The translations under genes and the position numbers were made by a program. The notes under the pieces are model-generated. The model did no database searches. It was not told the origin of the DNA and saw only the letters and a program-made list of their open reading frames with translations. A stretch of DNA of 64,000 bases. Source: Serinus canaria (lineage: Eukaryota > Chordata > Aves > Passeriformes > Fringillidae). The stretch covers positions 13,703,501 to 13,767,500 of the forward strand of contig NC_066333.1 of the NCBI RefSeq assembly GCF_022539315.1, read 5' to 3'. Shown piece by piece: positions 23,914 through 43,329 of this stretch. Each line of letters begins with the position of its first letter. Position 1 is the first letter of the stretch.

Positions 23914-26220
23914 AATTTACGTTCCTGTTCCTCTTGCTGTCGTTGTATCAGATTCCATCTTTTAATTCGCTCTGGAAGCACCCTACAAAGGTAATCCTCA
24001 AAGTAAAATGAAGAGAAGGGGCTCTAACTGGGACCTGATGTGGTTTAAGAAGTCTGGTATTATGCTGTTCCTTCCCCCCCCATATAAAGTATAGGGCAGA
24101 ACTTTCACTGAGATCATGCAGTGGGATTCAAGGAATTAAAACTTCTCTGGCAACAACAAAAAAAAAAGAGCAACATATAATTATGCACTCGACAGGCTGT
24201 TTTGCCATTTGTAATACACATTTTTCCAACCGAATCACAATGTACATAATCATTAAACAGGCTACCATTTTTCTCGTTCCTCTTGTATATAAATAATGTA
24301 AATACATTAGAATTAATGGCTAAATTGTCTCCCAGTAACATGCCTTAGAGGGTAATGGAAACAACCACGGATGTTTGTCCCACTGTGCTTTTCAAAAACG
24401 TCACGTAGGATTCGTCACTCAGCACAGAACCAGCTCTTTCTTTGCAAGTCAGCCCTAACCACAGCAGAACAGAAGAATCGAGCTGTTTATAGCCTAACCT
24501 TGCTAAAGATGTAAATACTCAGAGCTCACCAGCTTCAAAATTTAATTGATGTTACAGCATTGATCCGATGCCATCGAATGCAACATTCCAAGGAACAAAG
24601 CCTTGGAGATTTGTAGCACTTAATGTTATTATAAGAGGTGACTCGCTGCAAACCCCGTGAAATGTGCATGAGGAGATGCCAGCCTTCCCCACCATCTGTT
24701 CCCAGCTTCACTCTCCCCCAGCTCTGCAAGGGAACTGGGAGAGGGCAGTCTCCAGCGACCCCAGCACTGCTGGGCAAACTGGGGCCACCCTTCCCACGAG
24801 CTCTCACTTCTGGGGCAGGAGCAGGAGCTCTGTGCCCGTGGGAAGCTGCCAGTGAGGGAAGAAGAAAGTCTGATTTGAGTGGTGGAGGGGAGCACGGAGA
24901 GCTCTGTGCTTCACTGTCCTCCATCAGGGACTCGGCACAGCATTCACTTCAGCTCTGCCATCAGTACACACCTGGTGGTGACGGGGAAGGTTCTAAATAG
25001 GACAGGAAAAGCACTGAACAGCCCAAAGCACAACCAGGTCTTGTTCATCTTGGTCCAGGCTCTGTCCCTGAGCACAGGGACACTCGGGTTTGGCACAGGT
25101 TTCTGTGCACGCTCATCACAGACCCCCTTTCCTTTAGAGGGAGTGACCCTGACTTGCAGAACAGCTCAGCAGAAAAACTCCAGAACTTCAAAAATAATTA
25201 AATCCACTTGTTTGATTTCATGTGTGCTTAGAGGTAAAGAAAAGCTGGTTTAAAGAGTTTCACCTATTTTCCACTCTTTTTCAGTGAAATGACTTACTAG
25301 CAGTTAAGAGCTTGGGGAATTTAGAAGTCCCCATCACACTGACCAGTGCTTCTTTGTCTTAATTTTCAGAAATACTATTTCTTATTGGCATTTCTGGAGC
25401 AGGGTGCAAGAAATGTCAGAATGCATAATGGTTCATGGTTTAAATGAAGGCCAAGGACACAACATTGCCCTTCCCAAAAAAGTAAAATCACTTTCTCAGT
25501 CTGTGCTGTTTGGCCAAACCTACAGCACGCTGATTTTCTGTTCAAATGTCTTTAAAATACAAATTGAAGCCGTTCTGATTTGCTTGTTCCTGAAGGAAAA
25601 TTCCCAAACTTTTAAAAATGCACTTTACGAATAATTAGGGCTCTAGCATTCTCCAGCCTGTGGTAGGGAAATGTGCCTATGGAACATTACTGCGGAGTGC
25701 TAAAACTGTTGGCAATTAACTCTGTGCCAAAGCTGCAAATGAACCAGCTCTTCACTCTTGTTCTTCATCTTTAATTAGAGTTGGACAAAAAACAGGAACA
25801 TCGTGACAAAAAATTCTTCTCCCCATTTTTTTGAAATTTCAGAGCTGTTTGATCATCTGGAGCATTGGCTCCAGCACAAGTGCTATGCATCTTCTACCTT
25901 TGTGTCAGCGTTCGTTATAAAAAGAACTGGTAATTAGATTAGTCCTGTGAGCAACAGTTGCTTATCCAAGAATGTGTTTGACAGGCTGAGCCATAAATAA
26001 GGAGCTGTACGTGAATATAAGGAGAAATCAAGACTTACCAAATAAAACCTAAGCTCATTTCCATGTTCTGCTAGCTAATAAATGCTGTAGGGCCATCCAT
26101 TTCTCAATGTCTTTACATTAGTGCTCATTTATTTCATGTATCACTTAATTTTTTTTATCCCACAACCAGAGCTTGATTCTAAAGCCCTTGTCCAATAAAA
26201 ATAAAATAAAAACATCACCC
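23914..26220 (+). other. KCNG1: Probable KCNG1 3' UTR and downstream sequence
   Basis: After the stop codon the sequence is AT-rich and has no further exon. No AATAAA occurs close to the stop. The first canonical signals are at 26,041-26,046 and about 26,077, with a cluster near 26,195-26,210. If one of these is used, the 3' UTR is about 2.1-2.3 kb. An earlier non-canonical site cannot be excluded. The stretch 24.08-24.64 kb is low-repeat and AT-rich. Confidence 0.4.
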
Positions 26221-29200
26221 TGGAGTTGGGTGTTGGTTGGGCAGAAGTGTGAAAGCACCTTGGCTGTCGCAGGCTGTGCCAAGGCAGGGGCAGAGGAGCT
26301 GTCGGGGCTGTGCCACCCTGTGCTGGGCAGCAGGTGCCCGTGCCCAGCTCGGGCTGTGTGGCTGAGTGGCTGTGACCTCCCTGCTGTGTTTTACAGGGGG
26401 AACTCCTGCTGTGGTCCTTGTGCTCTGGGAATCCAGCTCGGAGGCCCCAGAGCACAGCCTCAGGGTGGGCCCTGCTGCTGTGCTCCAGCTTTCCTGGGGG
26501 TCTCAGAGACCATGCCCCTCTGCCCTCTGCTAGCTGGGTTTGTAGCCAGATCCATGGCAAGGAGGGCTTGGCTGGCTGTTTCTAGGACACAGCTGAGGGC
26601 TGCCACTCCTCTCTGGCCTCTGCCCAGCGTGTGCAGCCACCAGGACAGCTCCAGCCCAGGCACTGGGTGCTCTGATGAAGCTCTGCAGAAGGGCAGTGCC
26701 TGTGTGCAGCAGCAGCAGCAGCAGCAGGGGCTGGCATTGCTCTGATCCCTGCTCTGGGGGCTCTGGGCAGCAGGAATCCCACAGCAGGAGCTGTACTCCT
26801 TGGATTAATGAAGTGATGGGCTGTCCCTGCCTGTCCCCGTGCTCCTTCAGGGACAGAGGGTGGCACAGGGAGTGGGGATGGGCACAGCTCAGCTCTGAGC
26901 AGGGCCGGAAAGCAGCAGCAAAGGGAATCATCCCCCTGCAGGAAAATCCAGGTATGAGATTGTTGTTCCAAGAATCACAGCTCTTTGGGACAGAACTTTA
27001 AAATATTTTAACAAAGAATCTGTCAGATTCGTAAGAGAACAAAAAGGATCCATAAAAACTGAGAAAGAAAAAGCCCTGTTGAAAGCAGAATTTCCAGGTA
27101 AGGTGGTACACTCAATTGCTTTCCCTGAAATCCTTCCCTTTCCAGCCTCCTCCTGCCCCAAAAGCAGCCGGAGCCCCTTGGTGGGTGCAGCACAGGAGTG
27201 AGGGCAGAGCCCGTGGCTGCTCCCAGAGCCCAGCAGAGGAGGTGAGCTGGAACCACTCCTCTTGTGCCCCCAGTCTCTACAGCTCAAGGTCCTCCAGAGC
27301 TCTCTGCAGGGAATAATCAGAGCTCGTCTCCCTTTGGCCCTTCACAATGCTCCCAGGGTAATTCAGCAGCCCAGATCTGCACAGGCAGAGGCTTCAGCAA
27401 TGTCTAATGAAACAAAAAGCTCCTGCAGGGCTGAGGCACGGGTTCCCACGTCGTCTGGGAGGAAACCTGGTGTGCTCCATCCGTCCCTGACTCGTGTGGG
27501 AAGGGTTTCCCTGGGGGCTCAGCCTGGTGCACAAGCAACATGGTTTGCTGCAAATGTCCCATCCCTCTTTGGGCTTTGCAACAGGCTGGAAACCAGAGTA
27601 GATAATTCTAAGTGAATTGAATTCTAGAGTGAATTGACTGCTTAATAATTTGAATTTAAATTAGAATAATTAGAAATGAGACAATAAAGGAAGTGCCAAA
27701 TGTGACTTTTGAAGACCATGACATCAATCCCTACTCACACCACTTGGTGCCATCAACCCCTGCCCTGAGCAGCTGACTCTGGCTGGGGTGTCACAGATGT
27801 CACCATTTTCACAGTCACTACTCACCATTTACTACCAGGAGTTGGTACAATACTGCGTGGCCCATTTTTTCTGTGTTAATAGTTCTGTTGGCTACCTCAT
27901 GCAAGATTTGACAGTGGATTTAATATCTATTTATCCAAAAGATGACTGTGGTTGCAAAATACAGGGAGGAAAAGATCCCAAGTCCCATGAGCTGGTGGAT
28001 CTGGAGTATCCCAGACACAGAGAGTGCAGCCCACAGAATCCCAGAAGATCTGAAGGCGTGGAACTAGAGTCATTCATCTGACAGCAGATGAATGTCAGCC
28101 CGTCAACAAAAATGCCCCTGAAAAGTTCTCTTGCTCCAGCAGAAATTGCAAACCACTGGATTTACCCACTCACACCCTCTGTGGCATCTCAGCCATCCCA
28201 TTCCAGCACCCCTCACCAGCTCAGCCTCCCTGACACAGCAATGGGCAGAGCCAGAGCAAGGTGAAGGCCAGGTTAGATGGCAAAGGTGTTCCCTGAATGG
28301 AAGCAGCTCTGTGTGAGTCCTCAGGACAGGACTCCTTGTCTGGCAAAGCCAAACACCACTAATAACGATACATTCCTACACCACCAATAAAGTCAAGGAG
28401 AATTTTGTGTGCTGCCACCCTGAAAGTGTTCAGAGTTTGGCCTATTAATTTTTAACAATAAAACCAGTCCTCCCTCCCTTTTTGCTCTTTGTTTTTCTTT
28501 GTAATTTCCCAGCATCTCACCTCTCTGAAATGCTCCCTAGAAATCCCTAACGAGATGAGGAATGTTATTAGCCATGAGCCTGCCAGGAGCATGGTGAGGA
28601 AACTGCAGGATCAGGATATCAGGGGATCTTCTGCCCTCTTCAGCAAGGCTTTTACTTTTTCTTTGCCTGCAGGAACTAATCCAGAAGCAAATGTCAGTTG
28701 AACAGAAATTAAGTTCTACCATAACTGGAACCACAGCAGGCCAATTAGGGTAATTAGAGCATATTTGCTACACTTTATAAATATTCATTCATTGTCCCTG
28801 TAGCCCTTGTGACAGGAGCGGGAGCCTTGTGCAGCACCAGACACAGGCAGGGCACAGAAACCTGTGTAACTCTGTCAGGCTGAGTTCTCAGCTCCTCCTT
28901 TGTCAGGGCCCCTCATTAATGACAGCAGCTTTGTAGCCATCCTTAATTATGGTCATAATTTAACTCCTGCATTCAGTGGGGGTCCAGAAAAACTGGGCTG
29001 TACACCACAATAATTAGCCAGCTCGAGGGACTGACCTGGAATATAAGAAATTCCCAGCCATCATCTGCAGATTGGGATGTTTTAAAAAACTTTAGAGCTC
29101 ATTTGACAGCTCTCAGTCATGCAAGTGAAGTGGTCAGCAAGATAATAATGTTTTTGTTAAAGATAACAGTATCATTTTAATGGTGCCCACCTCAGGAACA

Positions 29201-29744
29201 AAGGAGGCACCAGCATAAATTTCTACAGTTAATTCTATAGAGAAAGGAAGTTCTGACACAGAATTGGGAATGATAAATTGAAGTGCTGCTCTCACTCTCA
29301 TTAGTGATGCTCCTCATGTCACAAAGCAGCTGAGAGAAATCATCTGTAACTCTCACAGAGCTGGCTCCCAGGTCAGCCAGGAAAAGATGACTCAGTCTCT
29401 TCACTCATAAATAAAGGCACATTTTGGGAAATCAATAAATATTCTCCTCATGCAAACCAAACCCAACAGCACAATCACAGGTGACTTTAATTTTGGAGAG
29501 GAATATTTCTGGGGAGCATCCGTGGGCAAAGTTAAGGCTGCAAATCATCTCATGGCAGAGTGAGGGGAGGCTTCAGAAACCCTGAAATTGGTTTGAGGAA
29601 ACTTTCTCTTGAAAGGGAGCTGGGAAAGCCCCAGGTACATTCTGTCCCTGCTTCCCCCTCGCTCTCCAGGGAGCTCCAGCACAGCTGCAGTGCTGCAGGC
29701 ACCTGCACAGCACCCTGAGGATTCCAGAGGAATTCCTCCATGGA
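26221..29744. other. Intergenic between KCNG1 and the octamer array, no gene seen
   Basis: No exon supported. A short uninterrupted CAG run (7 units, 26,707-26,727) lies in a GC-rich stretch. The part at 28.9-29.1 kb has several TAATTA and ATTA cores in otherwise unique DNA, the kind of composition seen in some enhancers, but this is only a composition remark. No transposon end recognised. Confidence 0.5.
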
Positions 29745-29918
29745 AGGGTAGCCAGGCCTTGGAGGGGCTGCCCAGGGAGGGCTGGAGTGCCCATCCCTGG
29801 AGATGTCCCAGGCGTTCCTGGAGGTGGCACTCAGAGTTCTGGGCTGGGGACAGGGTGGGGATGGGGCACAGCTGGGACTGGATGTTCCTTGGAGGTCCCT
29901 TCCAACCTCAGTGACTCT
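29745..29918 (+). mobile_element. CR1 LINE 3' end, GC-rich subfamily
   Basis: Sense-strand CR1 3' region: GCTGCCCAGGGAGGGCTGG, GAGTGCCCATCCCTGGAGAT, GGAGGTGGCACTCAGAG, then TGGATGTTCCTTGGAGG and TCCCTTCCAACCTCAGTG. It ends with GACTCTGGGATGCT, where CR1 elements normally have ATTCTATG-type octamers. The octamer array follows without a gap. A related copy in the opposite orientation lies in DPM1 intron 1 (37,765-37,925). Confidence 0.88.
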
Positions 29919-30227
29919 GGGATGCTGGGATGCTGGGATGCTGGGATGTTGGGATGCTGGGATGCTGGGATGCTGGGATGCCGGGATGTTGGGATGCTGG
30001 GATTCTGGGATGCTGGGATGCTGGGATGCTGGGATGCTGGGATTCTGGGATGCTGGGATTCTGGGATGCTGGGATGCTGGGATGCTGGGATGCCGGGATG
30101 CTGGGATGCTGGGATTCTGGGATGCTGGGATGCTGGGATGCCGGGATGCCGGGATGCTGGGATGCTGGGATGTTGGGATGCTGGGATGCTGGGATGCTGG
30201 GATGCCGGGATGTTGGGATGCTGGGAG
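29919..30227 (+). repeat. 8-bp array, GGGATGCT, about 38 copies
   Basis: Strict 8-bp periodicity with single-base variants GGGATTCT, GGGATGTT and GGGATGCC spread through it. It starts exactly where the CR1 element above should end in its own 8-bp terminal repeat, so it appears to be an expanded CR1 tail. GGG recurs every 8 bases with 5-base loops on the plus strand, which meets the usual G-quadruplex rule many times over. The long open frames (MLGCWDAG repeats and HPSIPASQ on the reverse strand) are artefacts. Confidence 0.97.
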
Positions 30228-30476
30228 GAGGTACAGTTACATTTTCGCACGTTCCTGACAGGCAAAGCCAAAGGACAAGTGTCCCCTGTAAATGCATCTC
30301 TGGTTATTGTCTGTATTGGGTATAATTACATTTATCATCAGGAGAGGGACAGTGCCCCAAATGCCCACCTGGCCCCAGAGGTGGCTCCGTGCTGCTGGAA
30401 GAGTCAAGAATCGCTTGGAACCAGCCCAGTTCCGGGCTGTCAGGGTTCGGGGAATGGAATGGGCTTTGATCCTCGC

Positions 30477-30477
<1 letters not shown>
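30228..30477. other. Unique 250-bp spacer between two arrays
   Basis: Non-repetitive sequence separating the octamer array from the GGAGCA array. No exon or LINE piece recognised. Confidence 0.5.
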
Positions 30478-30537
<60 letters not shown>

Positions 30538-30649
30538 AGCAGGAGCAGAGCAGGAGCAGAGCAGAGGCAGGAGCAGGAGCAGGAGCAGAGCAGGAGCAGA
30601 GCAGAGGCAGGAGCAGGAGCAGAGCAGGAGCAGAGCAGGAGCAGGAGCA

Positions 30650-30691
<42 letters not shown>

Positions 30692-30748
30692 AGCAGGAGC
30701 AGAGCAGAGGCAGGAGCAGGAGCAGAGACAGGAGCAGGAGCAGGAGCA

Positions 30749-30784
<36 letters not shown>

Positions 30785-31019
30785 AGCAGGAGCAGAGCAG
30801 GAGCAGAGCAGAGGCAGGAGCAGGAGCAGGAGCAGGAGAAGGAGACAGGAGCAGGAGCAGGAGCAGAGCAGGAGCAGGAGCAGGAGCAGAGCAGAGGCAG
30901 GAGCAGGAGCAGGAGCAGAGACGGAGCAGGAGCAGGAGCAGGAGCAGAGACAGGAGCAGGAGCAGGAGCAGGAGCAGAGCAGGAGCAGGAGCAGGAGCAG
31001 GAGCAGAGCAGGAGCAGAG

Positions 31020-31053
<34 letters not shown>

Positions 31054-31206
31054 AGCAGAGGCAGGAGCAGGAGCAGGAGCAGGAGCAGAGACAGGAGCAG
31101 GAGCAGAGCAGGAGCAGGAGACAGGAGCAGAGACAGGAGCAGGAGCAGGAGCAGGAGAAGGAGACAGGAGCAGAGACAGGAGCAGAGACAGGAGCAGGAG
31201 CAGGAG
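30478..31206. repeat. GGAGCA hexamer array with AGAGCAG and GACAGG variants
   Basis: About 730 bp of GGAGCA units interrupted by 5-bp GAGCA steps, AGAGGCAG, AGACAGG and AGAAGGAGACAGG variants. The interruptions recur in blocks, so larger segments seem to have been duplicated. The plus strand is almost pure purine plus one C per unit. The interruptions keep all frames open, giving EQEQ, AGAG and RSRS reading phases on the plus strand and leucine-rich ones on the minus strand. None is a gene. Confidence 0.97.
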
Positions 31207-31631
31207 CGTGCCCGATCCAAGGATCTCACATTGCCATCTACGGGCCGCTCCCGGCAAACTCCGCTCCCAAAGCACCGGCCCGCTCCGAAAGGGTGGGTAC
31301 GATACCTCGGGAAGTTCTTTTGAAACTCCAGAGGGAAACATTCAATCCATCGCAGGGCAGCCCTGGCCTCTCGCTTCCAGAGTGGGCTGGGGGATCTGCA
31401 GGGAAAGGAGGATGAAGGTACCATCACCATCACTTCTGCAAGGGGGAAACTCCTGGAAATAGTTATGCAGCATTTATTTGGTTGCAATATTGACAAGAGA
31501 TACTTTTCAAAAGGCTAATACAACTTTATGTGACTAAAATTAAGATTTTCCAGGTCACGTGGGCAATGTAAACAGCAGGCTGGTAAGTAAAGTTATGGTT
31601 TTATTTATAAAGAAATGACAGAATCCAATTC

Positions 31632-31640
<9 letters not shown>

Positions 31641-31664
<24 letters not shown>
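31641..31664. repeat. A24 homopolymer
   Basis: Twenty-four A residues after GTGATTT. No retroposed body was recognised upstream. Confidence 0.95.
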
Positions 31665-32049
31665 GATAGTCATCTAATTGAAGATGACGAGGCAGCTATA
31701 GAGAGTTTTAATGAGTTTCAATCACTGTCACACCTGCTACCTCCCACTACTCCAGCAGTAAAGTGAAAGAGAGCAGAGTTTCAGAAACGTGTTTGAAATG
31801 ACAACATGCAAGTCCTGGAAATTACTTCAATAAATTCTGCCTAAAACATTCAGTGCCCCATGTGGAATACACCTCTGGCTCTGCACATACATATGTGTCC
31901 ATATAAATACATATATAAAAGGGCAAGTTTAAACACTCTACTGATTTTTGGTAATTTCAGACCCTTACGTAGTGAAGTTAGAAGTGTGCTTCACAAAATG
32001 AGAACTTTTCAGCAGGCCGTGGAGCAATAGGCCAAGAGGAATTGATTTA

Positions 32050-32278
32050 AACTAAAAAGGGTAGATTCAGACTAATGACAAGGAAGATTTTGTTAATGTG
32101 AGGGTGGGCAGGCACTGGCCCAGGGTGCCCAGAGCAGCTGGGGCTGCCCCTGGATCCCTGGCAGTGCCCAAGGCCAGGGTGGACAGGGTTGGGAGCAGCC
32201 TGGGATGGTGGAAGGTGGGTTCGGATAAAATGAGCTTTAAGGCCTTTCCCACCAAACCATCCTGTGGCTCCATGACTC
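32050..32278 (+). mobile_element. CR1 LINE 3' end fragment
   Basis: Sense-strand order of CR1 3' motifs: AAAGGGTAGATTCAGACTAA, ATGTGAGGGTGGGCAGGCAC, GGTGCCCAGAGCAGCTG, AAAATGAGCTTTAAGGCC, and CACCAAACCATCCTGTGGCT. It is 5'-truncated and moderately diverged, with a degraded octamer end (CTGTGGCTCCATGACTCC). No coding part remains. Confidence 0.9.
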
Positions 32279-35200
32279 CTTCCCCTGCTCCTGAGCAGGT
32301 AAATGCCCATTTTCCTAAGAGACTTCATTTCCCAGACAACTTGCTAAGGAGCCATTTTAAATTTGGAGATAACCTTTCCTCACCAGCAGGGATTTGGTCT
32401 CCTAGCAACAGCACGAACACCTTGTGAGCCAAACTAGAGCTTCCTCTCCCAGCAGGAGCATCCCTGTGCTGGTCCTTCCCCAGGGAGCCCACAAGGGGCC
32501 AGGGCACCAAGGGGGACAGGCAGCACCCAGCTGAGGGTGCCAGGCAGCAGCACAGAGCCTGGGGCTGTGCACAAGCTGTCTCAGCCTGCTGGCTGTGGCT
32601 GCAGCTGGGGCCTGATCCCACTGGACACCTTCGTTTTAATCATCCCTAAAGCAGACCAGGAATAGTTTCTTCTCTGGCTGGAAAACCTGTCCCACAGCAG
32701 GACTAGACTGAATTTGCAACAGCTTGCTTTCCTGCTAAGGTTCACATGACAGCCATCATTTTGGAGGGCAGCTAGTTTTTGTTCCTAGCAGGGGCAGGAA
32801 ATAGCAGAATTGCAGGTACTTTGCAATGAAAAGAACAAGAGGGCAAAGCAGCAGCAGCACACAGATCCATTTCAGTTGGCTCTGAATCAATCACATGGAA
32901 TATATTGTGAAGACAAGATCAGACGGGCACAGGCAAGGCTAAAAGCCTGGAGAATGGGCCAGCAGAGGGGATTTTCCTTTCCTGAGGTGGGAGCAGAGTG
33001 CCTCAGCTGTTTGCTGCTCTCAGGGGAGCACAGAGGGTGCAGCTCTGTCAGTGCTCCCCTCAGAGCAGGTGCAATGCCCCCCTGCCTTGCCCAGGTACAC
33101 AGTCCCTGAATTTGAGCTATTACAACTTTCACAACATCTTTATTAAATTGGTTCCTTGGAACCTGCTCACTGGAGTAAGATTTCAACATAACACACACAG
33201 AGCAGAGACTGGGGAGAAAGTGATGTGCACCAAAGGAGTGCAGAATAAAACTTTGCAAACTCTGCATTTCTTCTGTCTTTTGCCTTATTCTGCTTTTCTC
33301 TGCTTCTTTCCCTGCCCTGTACATATTTCCCCACCAAGATGTTGAAGCTGCAGAATGAGGTAGAGCAGCAGGGCTAATATATTTAACCAAGCAACACAAA
33401 CCACAAAAGGTTAATGCCACAAACCAATTTGTGGGTGCGTTTTCCTGTTCTTTAACATTTGCTCCAAATTTTGCTACCCTAATCCATCTCCATTTTAATA
33501 TTCATCTCCATTTTATTTTATTTCCCTGGTGGTTTTTTTGAAGACCTGCACAATGATGGATTTGTACAAGGGACCTCAGCTCTTGCTAAGCTTGAATTGC
33601 ATCTCACAAGCTCGGGAGAGCTGTGGTTTATTAACTTGCAGTGCCACCTAGCACACAGCCCTCACATTATTCTTCCTGTAGTTTCACAAAGGACAGCTCA
33701 AAGCTTTCACAAAAAAAAAAGGATAAATTTATGCTTGGAGTATTTTAAGGACCCAATGCAAAGTTTTGTTTTGAACAGTGAAGTTTTTATTAGAAAATGC
33801 AGCCCCATGACATGGAGGGCAAAGGCCAAGATCTTGTCCTGACCTCATCCCTCCTGACAGCAGAGCCCAGCCACGCTCAGCTCCCTGGCCAAAGCAGCTT
33901 CTCTGCATCCACAGTGTCAGCACAGCCCAGCCTTCCAACAGGGCTTTGGCAGCAACACAAATCACATCTTAGTGCTCCTCTTAGAACTTCTAAGGAGAGC
34001 TTCTCCCCATGAACAGAGAAAGCACTACATGTTTGGGACTGAAGAACTGAAGCAAGTCAAAACAAAAGATAAGCCAGCAATAATAAGAATGCTTTGGGCT
34101 TAGTTATGATTTTATGGTCCTTGATTGCTCAGCCTATCCTCAGAGTCCAGCACTGCCAAAGACTGCATTTACAGGAGAACACACAGGCAAAACAATCCTG
34201 GAACAAGGGAAAAGACTTCACACACAATTTCTACCCACTCAGATTTAGAATCAAAGAGCTTTTCCCTTCTCCCCAAATCCTGGGGTTCACCTTGCCTGGG
34301 ATGACAGAAGGAATGCCTTTGTGAGGGCAGTGAGATGTGACAGCACCCACTGTGGGTATTGCACAATCACTGCTTCTGCTGCCTTTCACATTCCAGTCTC
34401 TTCTTGACATCACAGTGAAGAGAAATCACAGTCAAGGCAGAAAAATTTAAACCCAGGTCAGGCATTTCAACAAGTGCCCCTGGTTTCTAATTCCCAAGAG
34501 AGGAAAGCCCAGAATCCAATCACAATCAGTGCCTGAGCTGTGCCTCCACAAGCACACGACTCTTGGGCACACACCACAAACAATGACGTTTACTTTAAGC
34601 CCTGGCCTTTCATGTTCTCTAAAGTGCAAGATCTGACTCTCTGTTTACAAACTCACTGCTGTTCCTTCACGAGACTGCCATTGCCAGAACCATGGCATGC
34701 AATAATGCAGCTGGGAGTGTGGCTGTTCTCAAATTTATTTTACCAAAATACACCTTTTTCAACCACTAATTATAATGGCACTATTCCTTTTTTCCCCTGG
34801 TACAATGTGAAGATTAGTCATGACAGGTGTTTCTTTCCTCCTCAGAAAGTAAAGAAATTCATACCTTAATTAATATAAGGAGATAATTGCTATGCTGAGG
34901 TGATGAGGCCTCAGGCAGCTCTGTTGAGAAGCTATTTATTTCTCCTTCTTTTCATTCAGTAAAGCACAGACACTCCCCAGATGTGCAGAGCTCTTCATGC
35001 CAGCGAGCAAATCCAACTGGGGAGGTGCCACTGCCAAGCAACAGGGAGAAAACTCAGGAAACAGGTCTGGAGGGAGGATAAATACCTAATTTTGCCCTCT
35101 CTCACCTCCCCATTATCTCCGAATCTCTGAAATCTTCTAAGCACTGATAAAAGCATTTTCTGTCTGTTTTACCAGCTTTCAGGGGTCAAACTTGTGTCTT

Positions 35201-35433
35201 ATCAACAGTTAACCTCAGTTTCTCTATTCAAGCTGGGGAATCACTGCTTTGCCATCCAGCAAAGGAGGATGGATGGCTCGGGAAGTTCTGAACACCCTGG
35301 TGCTGTTCCAGTCCATGAATACACACAGAACTGAAAGGTGTTGACCACCATGGTCTCGTTAGTGCTGTCCTGGCAATTCCCTGTCACAGATGAATAGTGC
35401 TACAGACCAGCTAGAGATTAATGGTAATTATTT

Positions 35434-35439
35434 TTTATT
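35434..35439 (-). terminator. MOCS3: Candidate MOCS3 polyadenylation signal AATAAA
   Basis: TTTATT on the plus strand reads AATAAA on the minus strand, about 390 bases past the MOCS3 stop. It is the first canonical signal I found in that direction. Use of this site is inference. Confidence 0.4.
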
Positions 35440-35828
35440 CATTTCATGCACTGTTTCAATTTGTTAAGCAGTTCAGAGACTGAGTAATAACACGATTCCT
35501 GCGTTTTGTGGTTTTCCAGGTTACAACTGCTAATTAGGATATTCTCAATCATCATGTGCACAAGTCAGTAGTTATGCCAAATTTTTACTATTAAATCACA
35601 ACCAAGGAACACATTTCTTTCCACTTTCATGGATAGATTTACATTTGTATAAAAATAATCAGACAGCTACAAAAATAAGCATTTTTCTTAGGAAAAAAAA
35701 GGCAACATAAAAAAGCAGTATGGTATTTCTGTCTGGTTTTCCCATGTGATATAGCCATTACACAGAGGAGATGGAACCCTATAGAACTTACTCTGAAAAT
35801 GCATGGGTTTTTTTAAGCATTTAAAATT

Positions 35829-42936
<7,108 letters not shown>

Positions 42937-43073
42937 GAGTTCATCCTAAAGTAATTTTGCTAGACAAATATTTTCTGATGTCTGTGTAGATTTAAACACA
43001 TAATGGCAAAAGCTTGATCGTTTGTGTGGTGACCAGAAGACCTGCTATGACCTAACAATTAAACACCATCAAC

Positions 43074-43291
43074 AATAAATCAAATGTTCTGCAGCCCAGA
43101 ATGCTCCTTCCGACAGAAATGGACTATATGCTAAACTAAAAATTAATAAAGGCTAATGCTTTTCTATTTTTGTAAGAATAATTGTCTTAATAAAGAACAC
43201 AAAGCTAAATGATCTTTTGCATTTGGAAATGAATCATAATTCAGCAGAAGCTAAGGATAATTTTGAAATAAAGAAGAGCAAGGACAATAAA
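43074..43291 (+). terminator. DPM1: DPM1 polyadenylation region
   Basis: Five AATAAA hexamers follow the DPM1 stop codon: 43,074-43,079, 43,145-43,150, 43,189-43,194, 43,267-43,272 and 43,286-43,291. The second is followed by a T-rich stretch and the last by TGTCCTGTCTTTGTTCTG, both suitable downstream elements. The 3' UTR is therefore about 150-370 bases. Which site is used cannot be decided here. Confidence 0.75.
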
Positions 43292-43329
43292 ACCCTGGAA
43301 TGTGTCCTGTCTTTGTTCTGCGGTTTGTA

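Larger units (their letters stand above)
31207..35828. other. Intergenic and MOCS3 downstream sequence
   Basis: No additional gene supported. It contains an A24 run (31,641-31,664) and a CR1 tail (32,050-32,278). The right part, up to 35,828, includes the MOCS3 3' UTR on the minus strand. A minus-strand AATAAA (TTTATT at 35,434-35,439), about 390 bases past the MOCS3 stop, is a plausible polyadenylation signal. The rest is AT-rich unique sequence. Confidence 0.5.

Noticed and set aside
26707..26727. CAG run of seven units as a possible expansion locus or polyglutamine gene
   Set aside because: Short, intergenic and not within a supported reading frame.
29787..31415. 542-codon plus-strand open frame with WDAGMLGC and QEQEQ repeats
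   Set aside because: It is read through two simple-sequence arrays and the spacer between them, and other frames of both strands are equally open. There is no gene-like sequence outside the arrays.
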